DNA of 64,000 nt from Hygrophila difformis (taxonomy: Eukaryota; Streptophyta; Magnoliopsida; Lamiales; Acanthaceae). Of the stretch, positions 43,847 to 56,769 are shown one piece after another. The position numbers and the translations under genes were made by a program. The notes beneath the pieces are model-generated. The model did no database searches and was not told the origin of the DNA. It worked only from the letters and a program-made list of their open reading frames with translations. Numbering within the stretch: the first letter of the stretch is position 1; every line of letters begins with the position of its first letter. The stretch lies in NCBI GenBank assembly GCA_030278955.1, contig JAOANR010000005.1:28201849-28265848 (forward strand), read 5' to 3'.

Positions 43847-44928
43847 TGCCACGGATCACAAGTGTCTATCCGAAATCAAGACCCAAAAGAGAGGGGGAAG
43901 AAGAGAATCGAACAACAAAAGGAAAAGATCAAAACAAAGAAAAGAGAACGAAATACTTGGTGAAATCAAAGGAATTGCTCTCGGCCACCATCTTCAAGAG
44001 GCATGAGACCCGGACCCTTCTAGTTCGAACCATATGCCGCCATGGATGCTCTCCGAGATAGAAGTCGTGGTGCCTCCTTAAGTAATCCCCGCGTCATGAC
44101 CCCAACAATCTATCTTGAGGAACCGATTTGCCATTCTTCTCACAAGGATGCCGCGGCCAAGGTGGTGGAAAAGGGTGATCGGCCGTGGCTTTGGGAGGAG
44201 ATGGAAGGATAAGACTTTGAGGGTTCTAACTACCTCACAAAGGAAGAACAATAAGTAAGAGATCCTCTCTTAATTCTCAAAATGTGAATTCTATTCAAAA
44301 TTAAGGTAAAATGATACAAGTGTGCCTTCAGACCTATTTAAAGGCTCAAGTGACTCCATAAAATTGGGAAAGTGGCCGGCCATGTGAGCCAAACAAGGCC
44401 CTTACTCTAACTTCCTCCCCCATTAACTCCCAACAAGCCTAACTTCTATTAGGGCAAGACTAACTCCCAACATCCTAGGACATACCTAGTCAACCTAGTA
44501 TTGACTTGTCTCAACACATATGTCTTGTTGAGATCAAGTCATATAGTAAAAACAAGACACAATCCTAAACTAGGTTAATCTTGGACATATAATAAAAAAC
44601 ATGGTGAACATGTCCAAGTCTTGTCTCTTTCTCCCTTTATGCTTGTTTCTTCCTCTCTTGAGCTTCACTTGCCTTCTTTTTTGCTTCAACCCATGTCATC
44701 CTTCTTCCCAAGTAATCATGGTGTTGATCTCGTGTTTGTTGAATCCCGGCATGTTGATTGTTGAAATGGAACTCAAATCTTCCTTAGCTTCTTCTTCCCT
44801 TGCAATCATGCTGATACTTCTTGATACTTCTTGATACTTCTTCTTGGACCTCCTCTTGATACTTCTTCATCCTTTGTCTAGTCAACGGTCCACTTGGAAG
44901 TCGGAGTTGACTTTGGACATCCTTGTCA
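43847..44928 (-). repeat. Element G 3' LTR (1082 bp)
   Basis: Nearly identical to 50333-51386. It has a small extra tandem of ttgatacttc near 44811-44840 that the other copy lacks. Confidence 0.9.
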
Positions 44929-44943
44929 CTCTCTCCCCCTTGA
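44929..44943 (-). promoter_or_regulatory. Element G polypurine tract
   Basis: Plus-strand ctctctcccccttga is the complement of tcaagggggagagag, directly before the LTR start TGACAAGG on the minus strand. Confidence 0.8.
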
Positions 44944-44946
44944 AAA

Positions 44947-44962
44947 GGTTGAGACTTCAACC
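44947..44962 (-). other. Pre-PPT hairpin of G
   Basis: Stem GGTTGA / TCAACC with a 4-nt loop, just upstream of the polypurine tract; stem unrelated in sequence to those of B, C, D and F. Confidence 0.5.
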
Positions 44963-47900
44963 GATCTTGGTCCTCATCTCCTCGATCATACAAAGTAAGA
45001 TCTGCAATGTTTAAAGAAGCATTAATACCATACTCGCCCGGTAATTCCAACTATATGCATTATCATTAATACGCTCAAGCACTCTAAAAGGCCCATCTCC
45101 CCTTGGAGACAACTTATCCTTTCTTTGGGCCGGAAAGCTCTCTTTCCTCATGTGGACATCAAACCCAATCCCCAGGTTGTAGGACCACGGCCTTGCGCCC
45201 CTTGTTAGCATACTTTGCATAAGTTTGAGTTGCTTTCTCCAAGCTCTCTTTAACCTGTTTATGCATCTCCTTGATTCTTTTTGCCTTATCCCTGCCATTA
45301 GTATTCAAGTGTTCATTGCTTGGCAATGGCAATAGATCAGTGGGGGTAAGGGGATTAAGTCCATAAACCACTTCAAAAGGAGACATATGAGTAGCAGAAT
45401 GAACATGTTTATTATAAGCAAACTCAATATATGGTAAACATTCATCCCAACTTTTGCTATTACTACTCACAATTATTCTAAGTAAGTTTCCTAAAACCCT
45501 ATTCACAGATTCAGTTTGACCATCAGTTTGAGGGTGATAAGAAGTAGAGAACAACAACTTAGTTCCTATTTCATGCCACAATGATTTCCAAAAGTAGCTA
45601 ATGAACTTAGTATCTCTATCGGAGACAATACTCTTAGGAACCCCATGCAATCTAACAATCTCCTTAAAGAACAACTTAGCTATGTGATGAGCATCATTAG
45701 TCTTAGAACATGGTATAAAGTGAGCCATCTTAGAAAACATATCTACTACAACAAATATAGAATCCTTAGCTTTAGTAGTTCTAGGCAATCCTAGTATAAA
45801 ATCCATGCTCAAATCAATCCAAGGTACACTAGGTATAGGCAAAGGCATATATAATCCATGAGGCTTAGAAGTAGATTTAGCTTTCAAACATGTAACACAC
45901 TTAGCAATAAAATCGGATACCTGCTTCCGCGTTCCCGACCAATAGAATCTCTTGCCCAAAACCTCCATGGTCGCATGCACTCCAAAGTGTCCCATCATAT
46001 CTCCTCCATGCACCTCTTTGATGAGCAATTCCCTAATAGAACAAGATGGTATACACAATTTATCCTCAAAATATAAGAAGTCATCAAGCCTATAAAACCT
46101 ATCATAGCCATGCTTATGGCACAATGCATAAAGTTCACCAAAGTCCTTATCGTCCAGATACAAAGTTTTGATAAGCTCAAACACTAACAAGTGGGTAGAG
46201 GCAAAAGCAACTAAGGTAACACACCCAAACAAGGCATCGGCCACAATGTTGTCTTTTCCCTTCTCGTACTTAATGATGTAGGGAAATGTCTCAATGAAAG
46301 ATATCCACCCGGCATGCCTCCTATTGAGCTTTTGTTGACTCCTCAAATGCTTCAACGTCTCATCATCGGTATGAATCACGAACTCCTTTGCTAACAAGTA
46401 ATGTTGCCATGTTTTCAAAGCACAAACAATAGCATATAACTCTTTATCATAAGTAGGATAATTCAATACCGCTCCACCAAATTTCTCACTATGATAAGCA
46501 ATAGGTTGACCCTCTTGTAGCAATACCGCTCCCATGCCTTTTCCCGAGGCATCACACTCCAACTCAAAAGTCTTGTCGAAGTTTGGTAGTGCCAACACCG
46601 GTGCTTGTGTAAGCTTCGACTTGAGTGACTCAAATGCTTCACTTTGGTCCTTGCTCCATTTGAATGGTACTCCTTTCTTTACTGAACCTGTCAAAGGATA
46701 AGCAATGATACTAAAATTAGCCACAAATCTTCTAAAGAAACCACATAAGTATAAAAAGCTCCTAATTTCTCCAATGTTAGTAGGAGGTGTCCATTCTTGA
46801 ATGGCTTTGATCTTGGGAGTCATCCACCTTGAGGCCTTCCTTGCTAACTATATATCCAAGAAACACAACACTATTAGTATGAAAAACGCACTTCTTATAG
46901 TTAGCATATAATTTCTCCCCTCTAAGCTTTTCCAAGACCTTCCTAACATACTCAACATGCTCATCCTCACTTCTACTATACACTAATATATCATCAAAGT
47001 AGACTACCACAAAATGGCCAATAAAAGCTCTAAGCACATGATTCATTAATCGCATAAAAGTAGATGGTGCATTAGTTAGCCCGAATGGCATAACTAACCA
47101 CTCATACAAACCCATCTTGGTCTTGAAAGCGGTCTTCCACTCATCTCCCGGTTGCATCCTTATTTGGTGATAGCCACTTCTCAAGTCAATCTTTCAGAAC
47201 ACTTGAGCTCCATGCAACTCGTCCAACATCTCATCCAACCTTGGAATTGGATGCCTATACTTGATGGTGATGGCGTTCACCGCCCTACAATCCACACACA
47301 TGCGCAAAGTACCATCCTTCTTTGGCACCAAAATCACGGGCACGGCACATGGTGACAAGCTTTCTCTCACCCATCCTTTGTCCAACAATTCTTGGCCTTG
47401 TCTTTGAATCTCTTTTCCCTCTTCCGGATTGCACTTGTATGCTGCCCTATTAGGAATGGAACAGCCCGGAATGAAGTCCATTCGATGTTCTATCCCCCTA
47501 ATTGGTGGTAGTCCCTTGGGTAGCTCCTTATACTCATCAAGCATTCTAGAAAAAGAGTAAGGGAAAATGGTATTAGTGTTTATTTCATCATCAAAAGAGT
47601 CTTTACAAACTAACACCAAACAATGACTAGTAGAGTCATCTATCAACTCCCTTTTACAATCTTTGTAAGACATCAAAATGCTAGAAGTGCCTTCCTCTCC
47701 ATGGCTTCCTTTCTTAGTTGTTCCCTTAGAAGCCTTCTTGTTTACATACTCATCATCTTTCATCCTCTTCTTCAAGTTGACTTGGTCCTTGTGCACTTCC
47801 TTCAAAGAAAGAGAAGAGATTACAATTTTGGTATTATCATGATAAAAAGTTATAGTATTCAAAAGACCATTGGATGGCCTTGTCGGATTGCCAAGGCCTT

Positions 47901-48382
47901 CCAAGTAGTATGTGACATGCACTCATAGGAGTGACATCACAAAGAACTTCCTCTTTGTAGACTCCGAACTCAATTGGAACCATAGCTTGAAGTGACACTT
48001 TTTGCTCTCCACTATCATTCATCCATTGAAGCTTGTGTGGAGAAGGATGCTTAGTAGTAGGTAGTGCAAGCTTCTTCACGGTGTAAGTAGAAACCACATT
48101 TGTGCAACTCCCGTTGTCCACTATGACCGACACATTCCTTCCAAGTATCTTGCATCTACAATGGAAGAGATTGTTCCTTTGTTCCTTCACACGGTCCAAC
48201 TCCTTGTCCTCTTTGGGTATATGGCCGAGCATCCTCATGGCCACCAATGAGGAAGAAGATGCCTCACTATCGTCTCCTTCTTGTTCAAGCACTGCCTTGC
48301 CTTTCTCAACCTCCTCTTCACTTGAGCTTGTGTTACCAACAAGATCATCATCAACATATTCATAAACACTTTCTTCATGCAA

Positions 48383-49411
48383 AATTAAAATTTTCTTTGA
48401 AGTACAATTTGAAGGATAGTGCCCCTTTTGATGACACTTAAAACAAGTAACATTTCAGAGCTGATCTAAATTGGGTTTAGAAACCTCCCCTTTTTGTTTG
48501 ATGTGCTCCTTTTCCTTTGAAGAATCCTCCTTCTTTGTAGTGGATTGCCACGGTTTTGAGGTGGATTTGTTCTCCTTTTGAAATCCTTGCTTTGGAAAAG
48601 CCCTTTGTCCTTTGCCTTTATTTTGATATTCCACCTTGGTAGCAAAATGTACCATCTCATCAAGTGACTCGAATCTTTGCAAGTTGACCACTTCAAAGAT
48701 GTCCCTTCGAAGCCCCTTCTTAAACCTAGCTCGGGTGACACTATCTCTTTCCACCATTTGGCATCTCATCATCAAAAGCTCCAATTCCTTTGCATATTCC
48801 TCAACCATCCTTTGACCTTGATATAGAGATTGCAATTTGAGCTCTTGATCCTCTAAGTAGAATAGTGGTACAAATCTTATCTCCGTGGCTCATGTTTCAA
48901 TCGGTCTAGCCCCCATGCGGTCAAGGTCTCTTTTGTGTTTCTCCCACCAAGTAATGGCATAATCCTTGAACTCCACTACGGCCACTTGCACCTTTTTGAA
49001 CTCCGAATAGTCATGGCAATCGAACATCATCTCCATTTTGCTTTTCCACCCAAAGAACTCATGTGGGTCACTTGATCCTTTGAAGCTTGGAATGTGGAAC
49101 TTTATGCTTTTAAGCTCATCATCATGATGACGTCCTCGACCCCTTCGGCCAACTTCCTCCAATTCTTCCTCGGACTCACTTTCTTCAAGTTCTTCACGCC
49201 TAAGAACCCTCCTTGGTTGCCTCGGCTCTCGGCCTTGGCCTCGGTCATGGGCCCGTTCATGCACACGTCCACGGTTCCTATCCCTTGGAGGTTGACTCCC
49301 ATGTGTGGCTTGGCTTCCCCTTGAACGAGCTCTCGGCCTAGGTGGTTCTGGCTCTCCAAGTCCTCGGTCTCCAATTTCATCATACACGGCTTCCAATTTC
49401 CTCTCCAACAA
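48383..49411 (-). pseudogene. gag: Element G gag, two in-frame stops
   Basis: Minus strand, one frame from MLERKLEAVYDEIGDRG. An Arg/Glu-rich N-terminus leads into the capsid region (IKFHIPSFKGSSDPHEFFGW; VVEFKDYAITWWEKHK). A second part (YQGQRMVEEYAKELELLMMR) and one zinc knuckle CFKCHQKGHYPSNC follow. Stops at about 48888 and 48453 each sit in otherwise conserved frame, and gag continues in frame into protease. The first stop can be explained by TGG to TGA. Confidence 0.82.
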
Positions 49412-50312
49412 CCAACAAGAGAAATCCTACACACAAATCCCAATCATTATGAAGTAAACTCACATCTCACAACCCTAAAATAACAATGCAAGTCTCGGCC
49501 AAAGAGAGAAAACCCGAAACAACAACCAAAATGCAAAAATCAATTTTCAACAACTCATTCGGCTCTCAACAAGTACAAGGAAATATCCTAAGGCCTCCCG
49601 CAATGCTATTTCTTTCTTTTTTTATTTCAGATTTTTTTTTAAACTCTCCGCTTTTACTTGAAGAGTAGAGAGTGCCCTTTATATCAAATTTTTCAACAAT
49701 TGCAATTTTACTAGGCCTCTACCGAATTCAACAAGCCGACATGAATTTTCAACAATCCCAAAATTTTGACAAGGGAAAATTAAAAGAACCCCAAAGACTA
49801 GCAAACAAAAACTAACTAGTGTGCCATCATGACTTGCAAGTAGAAACTACCCTTGTAATGATTTTGGGGAAACATCTATGTTTGTATTAATTTGGGGAAA
49901 CATCATGTTTTGTCCTAAAAGCCTTAACTCCCAAACTAATTCACATGTGCTTTCCATCCTCCCTTGTAACTCCCTAATAACCACCCCAATGGAACCCCTC
50001 TCGGCCCTCACTCATTTGTGGAATCAAGTTTTCAACAATTGAATAGAGATGCTAAAACATACAAGTTTACACAATCTAGATTATGGAAAGTCGAAAACTA
50101 GCACAAAAGGCAAATTCAACAATTGATCCGAGAGTCCAAAATTACAAGGAAAATTCAACAAACAAGATTACAAGGGAATTTCATTCCATAGAAAAATAAT
50201 ACATGGAATTCAACAAAAAGCTAGCCACAGATCAAATCTAACCCGCCACTTAGAACAAGCATTATGGCGTTTACAAAATCTACACTAGACACGAAAATTT
50301 TGAATAGACGAG
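49412..50312 (-). other. Element G leader
   Basis: Untranslated leader between the primer binding site and gag, AT-rich with no supported frame. Confidence 0.7.
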
Positions 50313-50324
50313 GCTCTGATACCA
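50313..50324 (-). promoter_or_regulatory. Element G primer binding site (tRNA-iMet)
   Basis: Plus-strand gctctgatacca, complement of TGGTATCAGAGC, 8 nt from the LTR edge at 50333. Confidence 0.9.
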
Positions 50325-50332
50325 AAAATTAA

Positions 50333-51386
50333 TGCCATGGTTCACAAGTGTCTATCCGAAATCAAGACCCCAAAGAGAGGGGGAAGAAGAGAATCGAACA
50401 ACAAAAGGAAAAGATCAAAACAAAGAAAAGAGAACGAAATACTTGGTGAAATCAAAGGAAGTGCTCTCGGCCACCATCTTCAAGAGGCATGAGACCCGGA
50501 TCCTTCTAGTTCGAACCATATGCCGCCATGGATGCTCTCCGAGGTAGACGTCGTGGTGCCTCCTTAAGCAATCCCCGCGTCACGACCCCAACAAGCTGTC
50601 TTGAGGAACCGATTTGCTATTCTTCTCACAAGGATGCCGCGGCCAAGGTGGTGGAAAAGGGTGATCGGCCGTGGCTTTGGGAGGAGATGGAAGGATAAGA
50701 CTTTGAGGGTTCTCACTACCTCTCAAAGGAAGAACAAGAAGTAAGAGATCCTCTCTTAATTCTCAAAATGTGAATTCTATTCAAAATCAAGGTAAAATGA
50801 TACAAGTGAGCCTTGAGACCTATTTAAAGGCTCAAGTGACTCCCAAAAATTGGGAAAGTGGCCGGCCATGTGAGCCAAACAAGGCCCTTACTCTAACTTC
50901 CTCCCCCATTAACTCCCAACAAGCCTAACTTCTATTAGGACAAGACTAACTCCCAACATCCTAACCTAGGACATACCTAGTCGACCTAGTATTGACTTGT
51001 CTCAACACATATGTCTTGTTGAGATCAAGTCATATGAAAAAACAAGACACAATCCTAAACTAGGTTAATCTTGGACATGTAATAAAAAACATGTGAACAT
51101 GTCCAAGTCTTGTCTCTTTCTCCCTTTATGCTTGTTTCTTCCTCTCTTGAGCTCCACTTGCCTTCTTTCTTGCTTCAACCCATGTCATCATTCTTCCCAA
51201 GTAATCATGGTGTTGATCCCGTGTTTGTTGAATCCCGGCATGTTGATTGTTGAAATGGAACTCGAATCTTCCTTAGCTTCTTCTTCCCTTGCAATTGCCT
51301 TTTGGACCTCCTCTTGATACTTCTTCATCCTTTGTCTAGTCAACAGTCCACTTGGAAGTCGGAGTTGACTTTTGACATCCTTGTCA
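50333..51386 (-). repeat. Element G 5' LTR (1054 bp)
   Basis: Near-identical partner of 43847-44928; plus-strand edges tgccatgg and ccttgtca. Confidence 0.9.
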
Positions 51387-51882
51387 CTAGCATAAATAAT
51401 TGCATAAATCAGAGTTGAATGTATATGCTAACCACTTTCCGGACAAGCTAGCATATAATTCGCAAAGAAGCTTATAATACTGTAACAAGTATTAAATAAG
51501 CTTAATAAAAATATTTGGTTTGCAAAACCAAAATGGAGGAATTGCATTCCTCAAATGAGCCCAACGGCAATAATGGAATACTCCATGGAATTCTAATTTA
51601 AAAGGGGATAGATGTTTAGATCACATTTCCAAAAATTATTGTTAAAAACGCGCAATACATTGTTTAAAACAATAATGCCCATAATATCTGCATATGTGGG
51701 ATAAAACCCAAATAACTTGCCAAGCTAGTAGGAATGATGCCAAGTAATATTTTATTCCGAAAGGAATTTTAAAATAACACTTTTAAAGAATAATTTCCCC
51801 ATACCGTGCCCGTGCAAAATGATGCTTTATCGACCTTGGCAGATCTCAAGAACCTAAAAGGGAATGGTGGAAAAATGTAGAG

Positions 51883-51902
51883 TCAGCGAAAACAATCGCT
51901 GA
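51883..51902 (-). other. Conserved LTR hairpin (F)
   Basis: Stem TCAGCGA / TCGCTGA with a 6-nt loop; on the minus strand it precedes CCTTTTAG, acceptor-like, at 51854. Confidence 0.65.
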
Positions 51903-52857
51903 GTAAGTAGACCCTTACTCCCGGAGGAGATCGGGTTGCAAAAATAATTTAAAGACAACAGTTATGGTAATGGTATGCTAAAATGAGAATTGATTTAAGC
52001 ACAGACGAAATCCATATAAAGCTAAACCCAGGAAGAGATAATATGACACTATGCGTTACCAACAAATAAATTTCTCAGCCATCATGATGTGCAGGTTCCC
52101 CGCTGTAGGGTCCAAATCTCACATACATTCAAGGGTTGTGGTGGGGGTACGAAATTTCCTCAAACCACATGGAATCCAAACATGGCGTTGCGCCAGTTTC
52201 CATCAGTCCTCGAATGGCATGCGTCGCACGCAAACGGCAGAGGTGGCATTGACAGACCCAGTAGCGTAGACCCACCCCATAACAATGAGCTCCAAAAATC
52301 CATGGGATTTTATGAATATTTGCATAAATCATAAAACACAGTAAAATGGCATACCAATAATCCCAAAAGCAGTAGGGAGCTTTAAGCATAAATTTAAAAA
52401 TTATAAAGCGCTAATTAAAAATTTATGCTTAAGCTAAAATAATTTGGGCTAACTTCAAAGAGTAAAAATCTACTTACAGTCACCGTGGATGGAATGGACA
52501 TGACACACACACGGCCTACGAGCAGATATCCCTTTACATCTATTTGACTAGCAAAAATTATGATATTAACGTCGTATCCAATGATAGTATTTTAATAGAA
52601 ATAACAACTATAAATTTCGAACCTAATAAATCTTACCTGAACACTCTCACGGACCAGCTATCTGCACTAATTCTTACCGAGCTCTAAAACTCATTCGGAA
52701 CAAGCAGCAAAAATCCCACTTCCACCAACTACTAAGAATATTACTAACAATGCTACAAAAACACTAGCTAAGAAATATTTGGGAGATAGCAGAAAGCAAA
52801 ATACTAGAGTTGAGGAAGCAAGAAATGAAGTGAGAATTGGGAGAAGTTGAGGGGGGG

Positions 52858-52865
52858 TATTTATA
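52858..52865 (-). promoter_or_regulatory. TATA box of element F LTR
   Basis: TATAAATA on the minus strand, about 180 bp before the first donor-like GGTAAG. Transcription would start near 52830. Confidence 0.6.
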
Positions 52866-53168
52866 GTCATTTTTGATGCCATGTTTGATTCAGATAAAAA
52901 AAAAAAAAAAAAAACCAACCCCACACTCTCATACCTCCCAATGCCGAATTAAATGCCTCCATCAGCTTTTCTGTGAAAAAGCTGAACTGTTTCCCCTTTC
53001 ATCTACTGTAACCCGTAACCCCTTTTTCCCCTCTCAGTCAAACTTCCTCATTTATTATTTTCCTTTGTCTTTTCTTTCTTCTTTCTCCTCCTCTACACGC
53101 CTACCCCTCCCTTCCTTCTTCCAGATTTTAGTTTTGTCCCATTGCTGCCTTTTCCATTTTCTGTAAAC

Positions 53169-53850
53169 CTTGACTCGCCGACGACGAGGGAGCGTGCGGA
53201 AGTGGCGGCGCACGGCGGTGGCGACAGCCCGGCAACGGTGTCAGGACTTCCTTCTTTTCTTCCTCCTCTCTCTCTGTTTTTTCTTTCTTTTTGCTTGGGA
53301 TCTCTTTTTTGGATTTGTAGATAGGTGGTGGTTGTTGAGTTGTTGTGGGAATGGAGGCGGCGGACTAAAGGGGGCTGTGGTGGAGGCGATTTTAGATCTT
53401 GGGAGGTGATAATGGAGATTTGGGAGATGGTGGCGGATTTGAGGTCGGAAACGGAGATGGGGTGGTTAATGGAGAAGATGTGATGCGGCTGTGGTGTGGT
53501 GACCGCGGCAATGGTGGTGGTTGCGGCCTCTGTGGTGGCCGGACTAGGGGAAACGGGTGGTGGCGAGATCTGGATCCTGGAATGGAGTCGGCGGCAGTGG
53601 TGGCGGAGACGATGGCGACGTGGTGGTGAGGAAATGCTGCAAGTCCGGCGATGTGGGTCTGGCCGGAGGACTGGTGGCTTGGTGGTGGTGATGGCTGTTG
53701 GTGGTGGCGACGGCCACGGGGGTGTTCGAATGTGGGAACCGATCGGAAAGGTGGGAGGAAGGAGAAGTGGCGATGGGGCTGCCGCATGTATCGTCGGCGG
53801 GCTGCCGGCGGCGGTGAGGTGGCGGCGCGGGCAGAACTAGGTTTAGGGTT
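53169..53850. repeat. GC-rich low-complexity island in LTR F
   Basis: Dense GGTGG / GGCGG words on the plus strand, giving long Pro/His-rich or Gly/Trp-rich frames on either strand that look like composition artefacts. It lies upstream of the TATA box, where other LTRs have their short CpG box, so it may be an expanded or captured regulatory or genic segment. Confidence 0.6.
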
Positions 53851-54868
53851 AGGGTTTCGATTGGGCTAGGCTTTTGAGTTGGGTTGTGCCTCATTGGACT
53901 CAATTAAATTCTTTATTTTGCTTATTGGACCCTACAATTAAATTATGTGGCTCAATTCAATTTGTTAATTCATGGACTTAATTAGTTAATCAATTTAATT
54001 TGTGGACCTAATAATTTCTTAACACTTAAAATTTTAAATCAATATATTTAATAGTCTTAATCTTATTTATTCATTTAGTATTATTAGCCAATAACCAAAG
54101 ATTCCAAATTCTCCAATTTGGGATCATTGTTAATTAAAAGTTGAACTACTCCCCATAGATAAATGAGTTATTTAATTTAATTATAAGAACTGAATTTAAC
54201 TCCAAATGATGTTTACACTTGTAATTTAATTTAATGAATTATATCATCTATTAATTTATCATCATTAGCAAAATGATTCAAGACTTCAATCCCCTAATTC
54301 GGATAATTTTGTTAATTACCATTCGATTACTTGTTAATCTCGTAATTTAATTAGCTAAGTATCTTAAACAAATCTTGGGGGTTAATTCTATAATTTAATC
54401 CATCATTTAATATTAAATTGTACTTTTGCAATTAGAATTTATGGACTTAAAATAATTCAAATCTCCTAATTGGACAATTTGTTAATAAGATGAGTCATTC
54501 TTGATTTCCATAAATTAATGGTTATGTATTCTTAATTTAATACTAGTGATTTATTTATAACATAATTCATGTCCATTATTAATTAATCCAACACTTATAA
54601 AGTAATGTACCTCAACTTAAAAATTCTCGGCTTCCGCTCACTACGCAATTAGGATCCATTTTGTGCTAAAATGTTGGTCGGAATTTTAGGTTTAAACTTG
54701 GCTAAATAAATTATACTAAAATTCTACTGAGTAGTCGTTGCTTCGAAAAAACATCATTCTTCACTTAAAAATTTTAATTTTATGAGAAATTTTGAACGTT
54801 TATTTATTTAAATTTAAATTTTGTTTAGAATTTTATGGAGTCTTATAGTCCGCCCTCCTTAAAATAAA

Positions 54869-54884
54869 GCTTCGTCCTCGAAGC
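54869..54884 (-). other. Pre-PPT hairpin of F
   Basis: Stem GCTTCG / CGAAGC with loop AGGA on the minus strand, followed by ttttaaggagggcggac. Against AACTTCG / CGAAGTT one A-T pair became G-C. Confidence 0.72.
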
Positions 54885-55375
54885 CTCGAGACAAATTTTA
54901 GGTAAAGGTTATAACTAGGGTATATTTCCAAAATTTCTATCCTTGTTGAAAACTCTCAAATATCTATCTTCTATTTATAATTCGCTCTAAACCGTTCTGG
55001 GTATCCGGAACAAGCCTAGAAAAAATCCATTGATATGAGATACTATTTCCATGGTGGGGTTCCCAATTATTTCCGCGTTCACATTTCTCTAGGGATTTTA
55101 TATGTATCGCTTTTTCTTTTAAGTTATCGGACCAATGATATGTCAACTTATATAGGGCTTCATTGTAGAGGGAAAAAGTTTGGTTATCTAATAAGGGTAT
55201 GTTAGGTTATTAAGTATACTAATGGTAATGTTGTCCAGTCAAGGAATGCCTACTAAAATTTTGGTAAATACGCACTTTCTAGGGTGTAGTAATTTATTGT
55301 CCTTGAAATAAAACTCGTCCTTGACGTTTCATGATCTTACTTAGACATGGGCAGGCCATCTAATCATTTGGATAT

Positions 55376-55674
55376 AGGTGAATGAACCTCTCGAAGGAAA
55401 AATCTTTATCAACGATTGGAGATTGCCATTGATGTGGAAGCTTAAATTGCTTACCAACAAAAAGGAATACTTTGGTCATATATTAAGCGTTATATTAGAT
55501 TCAAAGTTTGAGTATGATTGCTCCACATACATATCCAACTTACTATGCCTCATTGGCTGGTGTTTGAAGAAAGTAGCAAACACGGTAGTTGAAACTAATA
55601 CTGACATATTAGAGACTACATTCCTAAGAGCAAGAGTTAAAACATCATTCGACGAGTGTGACCAGACTCCCCTT
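55376..55674 (-). pseudogene. pol: Protease-like remnant of element F
   Basis: Minus-strand text after gag contains pieces in shifted frames, for example KHQPMRHSKLDMYVE and NGNLQSLIKIF, of the kind found around plant gypsy proteases. No intact active site is visible and stops are frequent. The rest of pol is absent between here and the purine tract. Low confidence. Confidence 0.35.
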
Positions 55675-56769
55675 TTATCCTTCGCAAGGATTACCGATGT
55701 TGATCTCATGCAACCTTCCTTGGTTCCTTCTTGTCGCAGGCGGTGGGTTCCTAGGGTTTTCATTCAGAGATGCTTCCATTTGGAAGCGACAGTCTCCTTT
55801 TAAATCATTCCGCAACTTGTTAGGATCAAGTCGGATGCCGCAACCTTTGATCATATGCCCTATGAGGCCACATCTGAAGCACTCTTCGTTTTGCGGGCAT
55901 GCTTGCATCCAATGCTTATTGCCGCACCTCGGGCAGGGTGCGGGCATAGGGAGTTGGTCATCCTTTCTTAGATTAGGGTCATTAAAGTTGCGTTGCTGGT
56001 TGGGTTTCCTCTATCCGAGTTCCTCTCGAGGCGCCCCTTCTTATATGTTACAGAGGTTTGCCTGACATGCTCTTCCCTTTGTTTTGGCTGCCGAATTTGC
56101 TCAACCGTCATTGCCCGATCATATAGCTTCTGTAGATTAAAGAATTGTTTCCCGCCTAACCCTTCTCGAATCTCTTGGTTCAAACAAAGTTCAAAATTTT
56201 GGGCCTGGGAATGATCGGTGTTCACTAATCCTGGTGCGAAGCATAGGAGCTTATTGAACTTCTCGTAGTACTTATGGATAGAGCAACTGCCTTGTGTTAG
56301 TGTGACGAACTCCTCATATAGATGAGTAAAACCTCGCGCGCAGGCTCTCCTGGAACTCTGGCCAACCAATGTCTCGATTCTTATGGTTTCACCACCAGGT
56401 GTTCGCCTGGCCTTCCAAGAAGAACGTAGCCACCTCCACTTGCCTTTCTTTAGGGCACTGTACTGCCTGTAACAGTTTGTCGAAGGCCTCGATCCACCCT
56501 TCTAGCTTATCCGGGTCCTCATGTCCAGTGTAGCTCGGAGGTTGATACTTATGTGTTGCCTTGATGAAATATCTGGGCATTTCCCATTGCATTTCGTCCC
56601 TTGTCAGTTGTCGCTCTACAACAGTACCAATAGTTAGCATCATTCGCTCTAATCGAGCTTGTCGGCCCTCTATAGCATCTTGCCTATCCTCCATGGGATT
56701 AGGTGCATATAGTGGGTTGGCCGGACGTTTTGTTCGGCGTCCCCGTGGTGGCATCTGAAACATAATCAT
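55675..56769 (-). pseudogene. gag: Element F gag, broken
   Basis: Minus strand. The likely start is MPPRGRRTKRPANPLY at 56754. Capsid blocks: HKYQPPSYTGHEDPDKLEGW, then VATFFLEGQANTWW, a stop and shift near 56370-56389, FTHLYEEFVTLTQGSCSIHK and LNQEIREGLGG. A second shift near 55950 leads to two zinc knuckles, CPRCGNKHWMQAC and CFRCGLIGHMIKGC. The paired knuckles and the EDPDKLE block resemble Gags of A, C and D at distance. Confidence 0.8.

Larger units (their letters stand above)
44784..48382 (-). pseudogene. pol: Element G protease-RT-RNase H-integrase
   Basis: Minus strand. Protease VIVDNGSCTNVVS has DNGSC in place of the usual DSG/DTG. Reverse transcriptase includes [36 protein letters not shown] and [13 protein letters not shown]. 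RNase H has [18 protein letters not shown]. Integrase has the zinc motif ([10 protein letters not shown] to CVTCLKAKS) and core residues ([22 protein letters not shown]). The end reads [19 protein letters not shown] and GPLTRQRMKKYQEEV with no chromodomain, as in CRM-type chromoviruses; the clade is tentative. Lesions: frameshift near 47840-47920, stop at about 47192, frameshifts near 46800, 45200 and 45040. Confidence 0.85.
43847..51386 (-). mobile_element. Element G: chromovirus-type gypsy element, minus strand
   Basis: LTRs 43847-44928 and 50333-51386 are near-identical and begin and end TG...CA on each strand. Primer binding site 50313-50324 and polypurine tract next to 44929 fix the minus orientation. 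Flanks are ctaat on the left and ctagc on the right; the uninterrupted F copy reads ggctagcat, so a 5-bp duplication with later change is likely. Gag-pol is complete in order but has several stops and frameshifts. Confidence 0.9.
43740..54847 (-). repeat. Element F 3' LTR, about 3.56 kb, interrupted by G
   Basis: Pieces 43740-43846 and 51387-54847. On the minus strand it starts TATAAGACTCC right after the purine tract ggagggcggac, apparently a decayed TGTAATACCC. Then come an AT-rich U3, a GC-rich island (53169-53850), a TATA box (52858-52865), donor-like sites at 52677 and 52636, the conserved hairpin (51883-51902), acceptor-like CCTTTTAG at 51854, and the end GGGGGTGTTACA. The partner LTR is truncated, so the length cannot be verified. 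Confidence 0.75.

Noticed and set aside
53392..53903. Overlapping Pro/His-rich and Gly/Trp-rich frames on both strands
   Set aside because: Low-complexity GC-rich composition opens all frames; no domain is visible.
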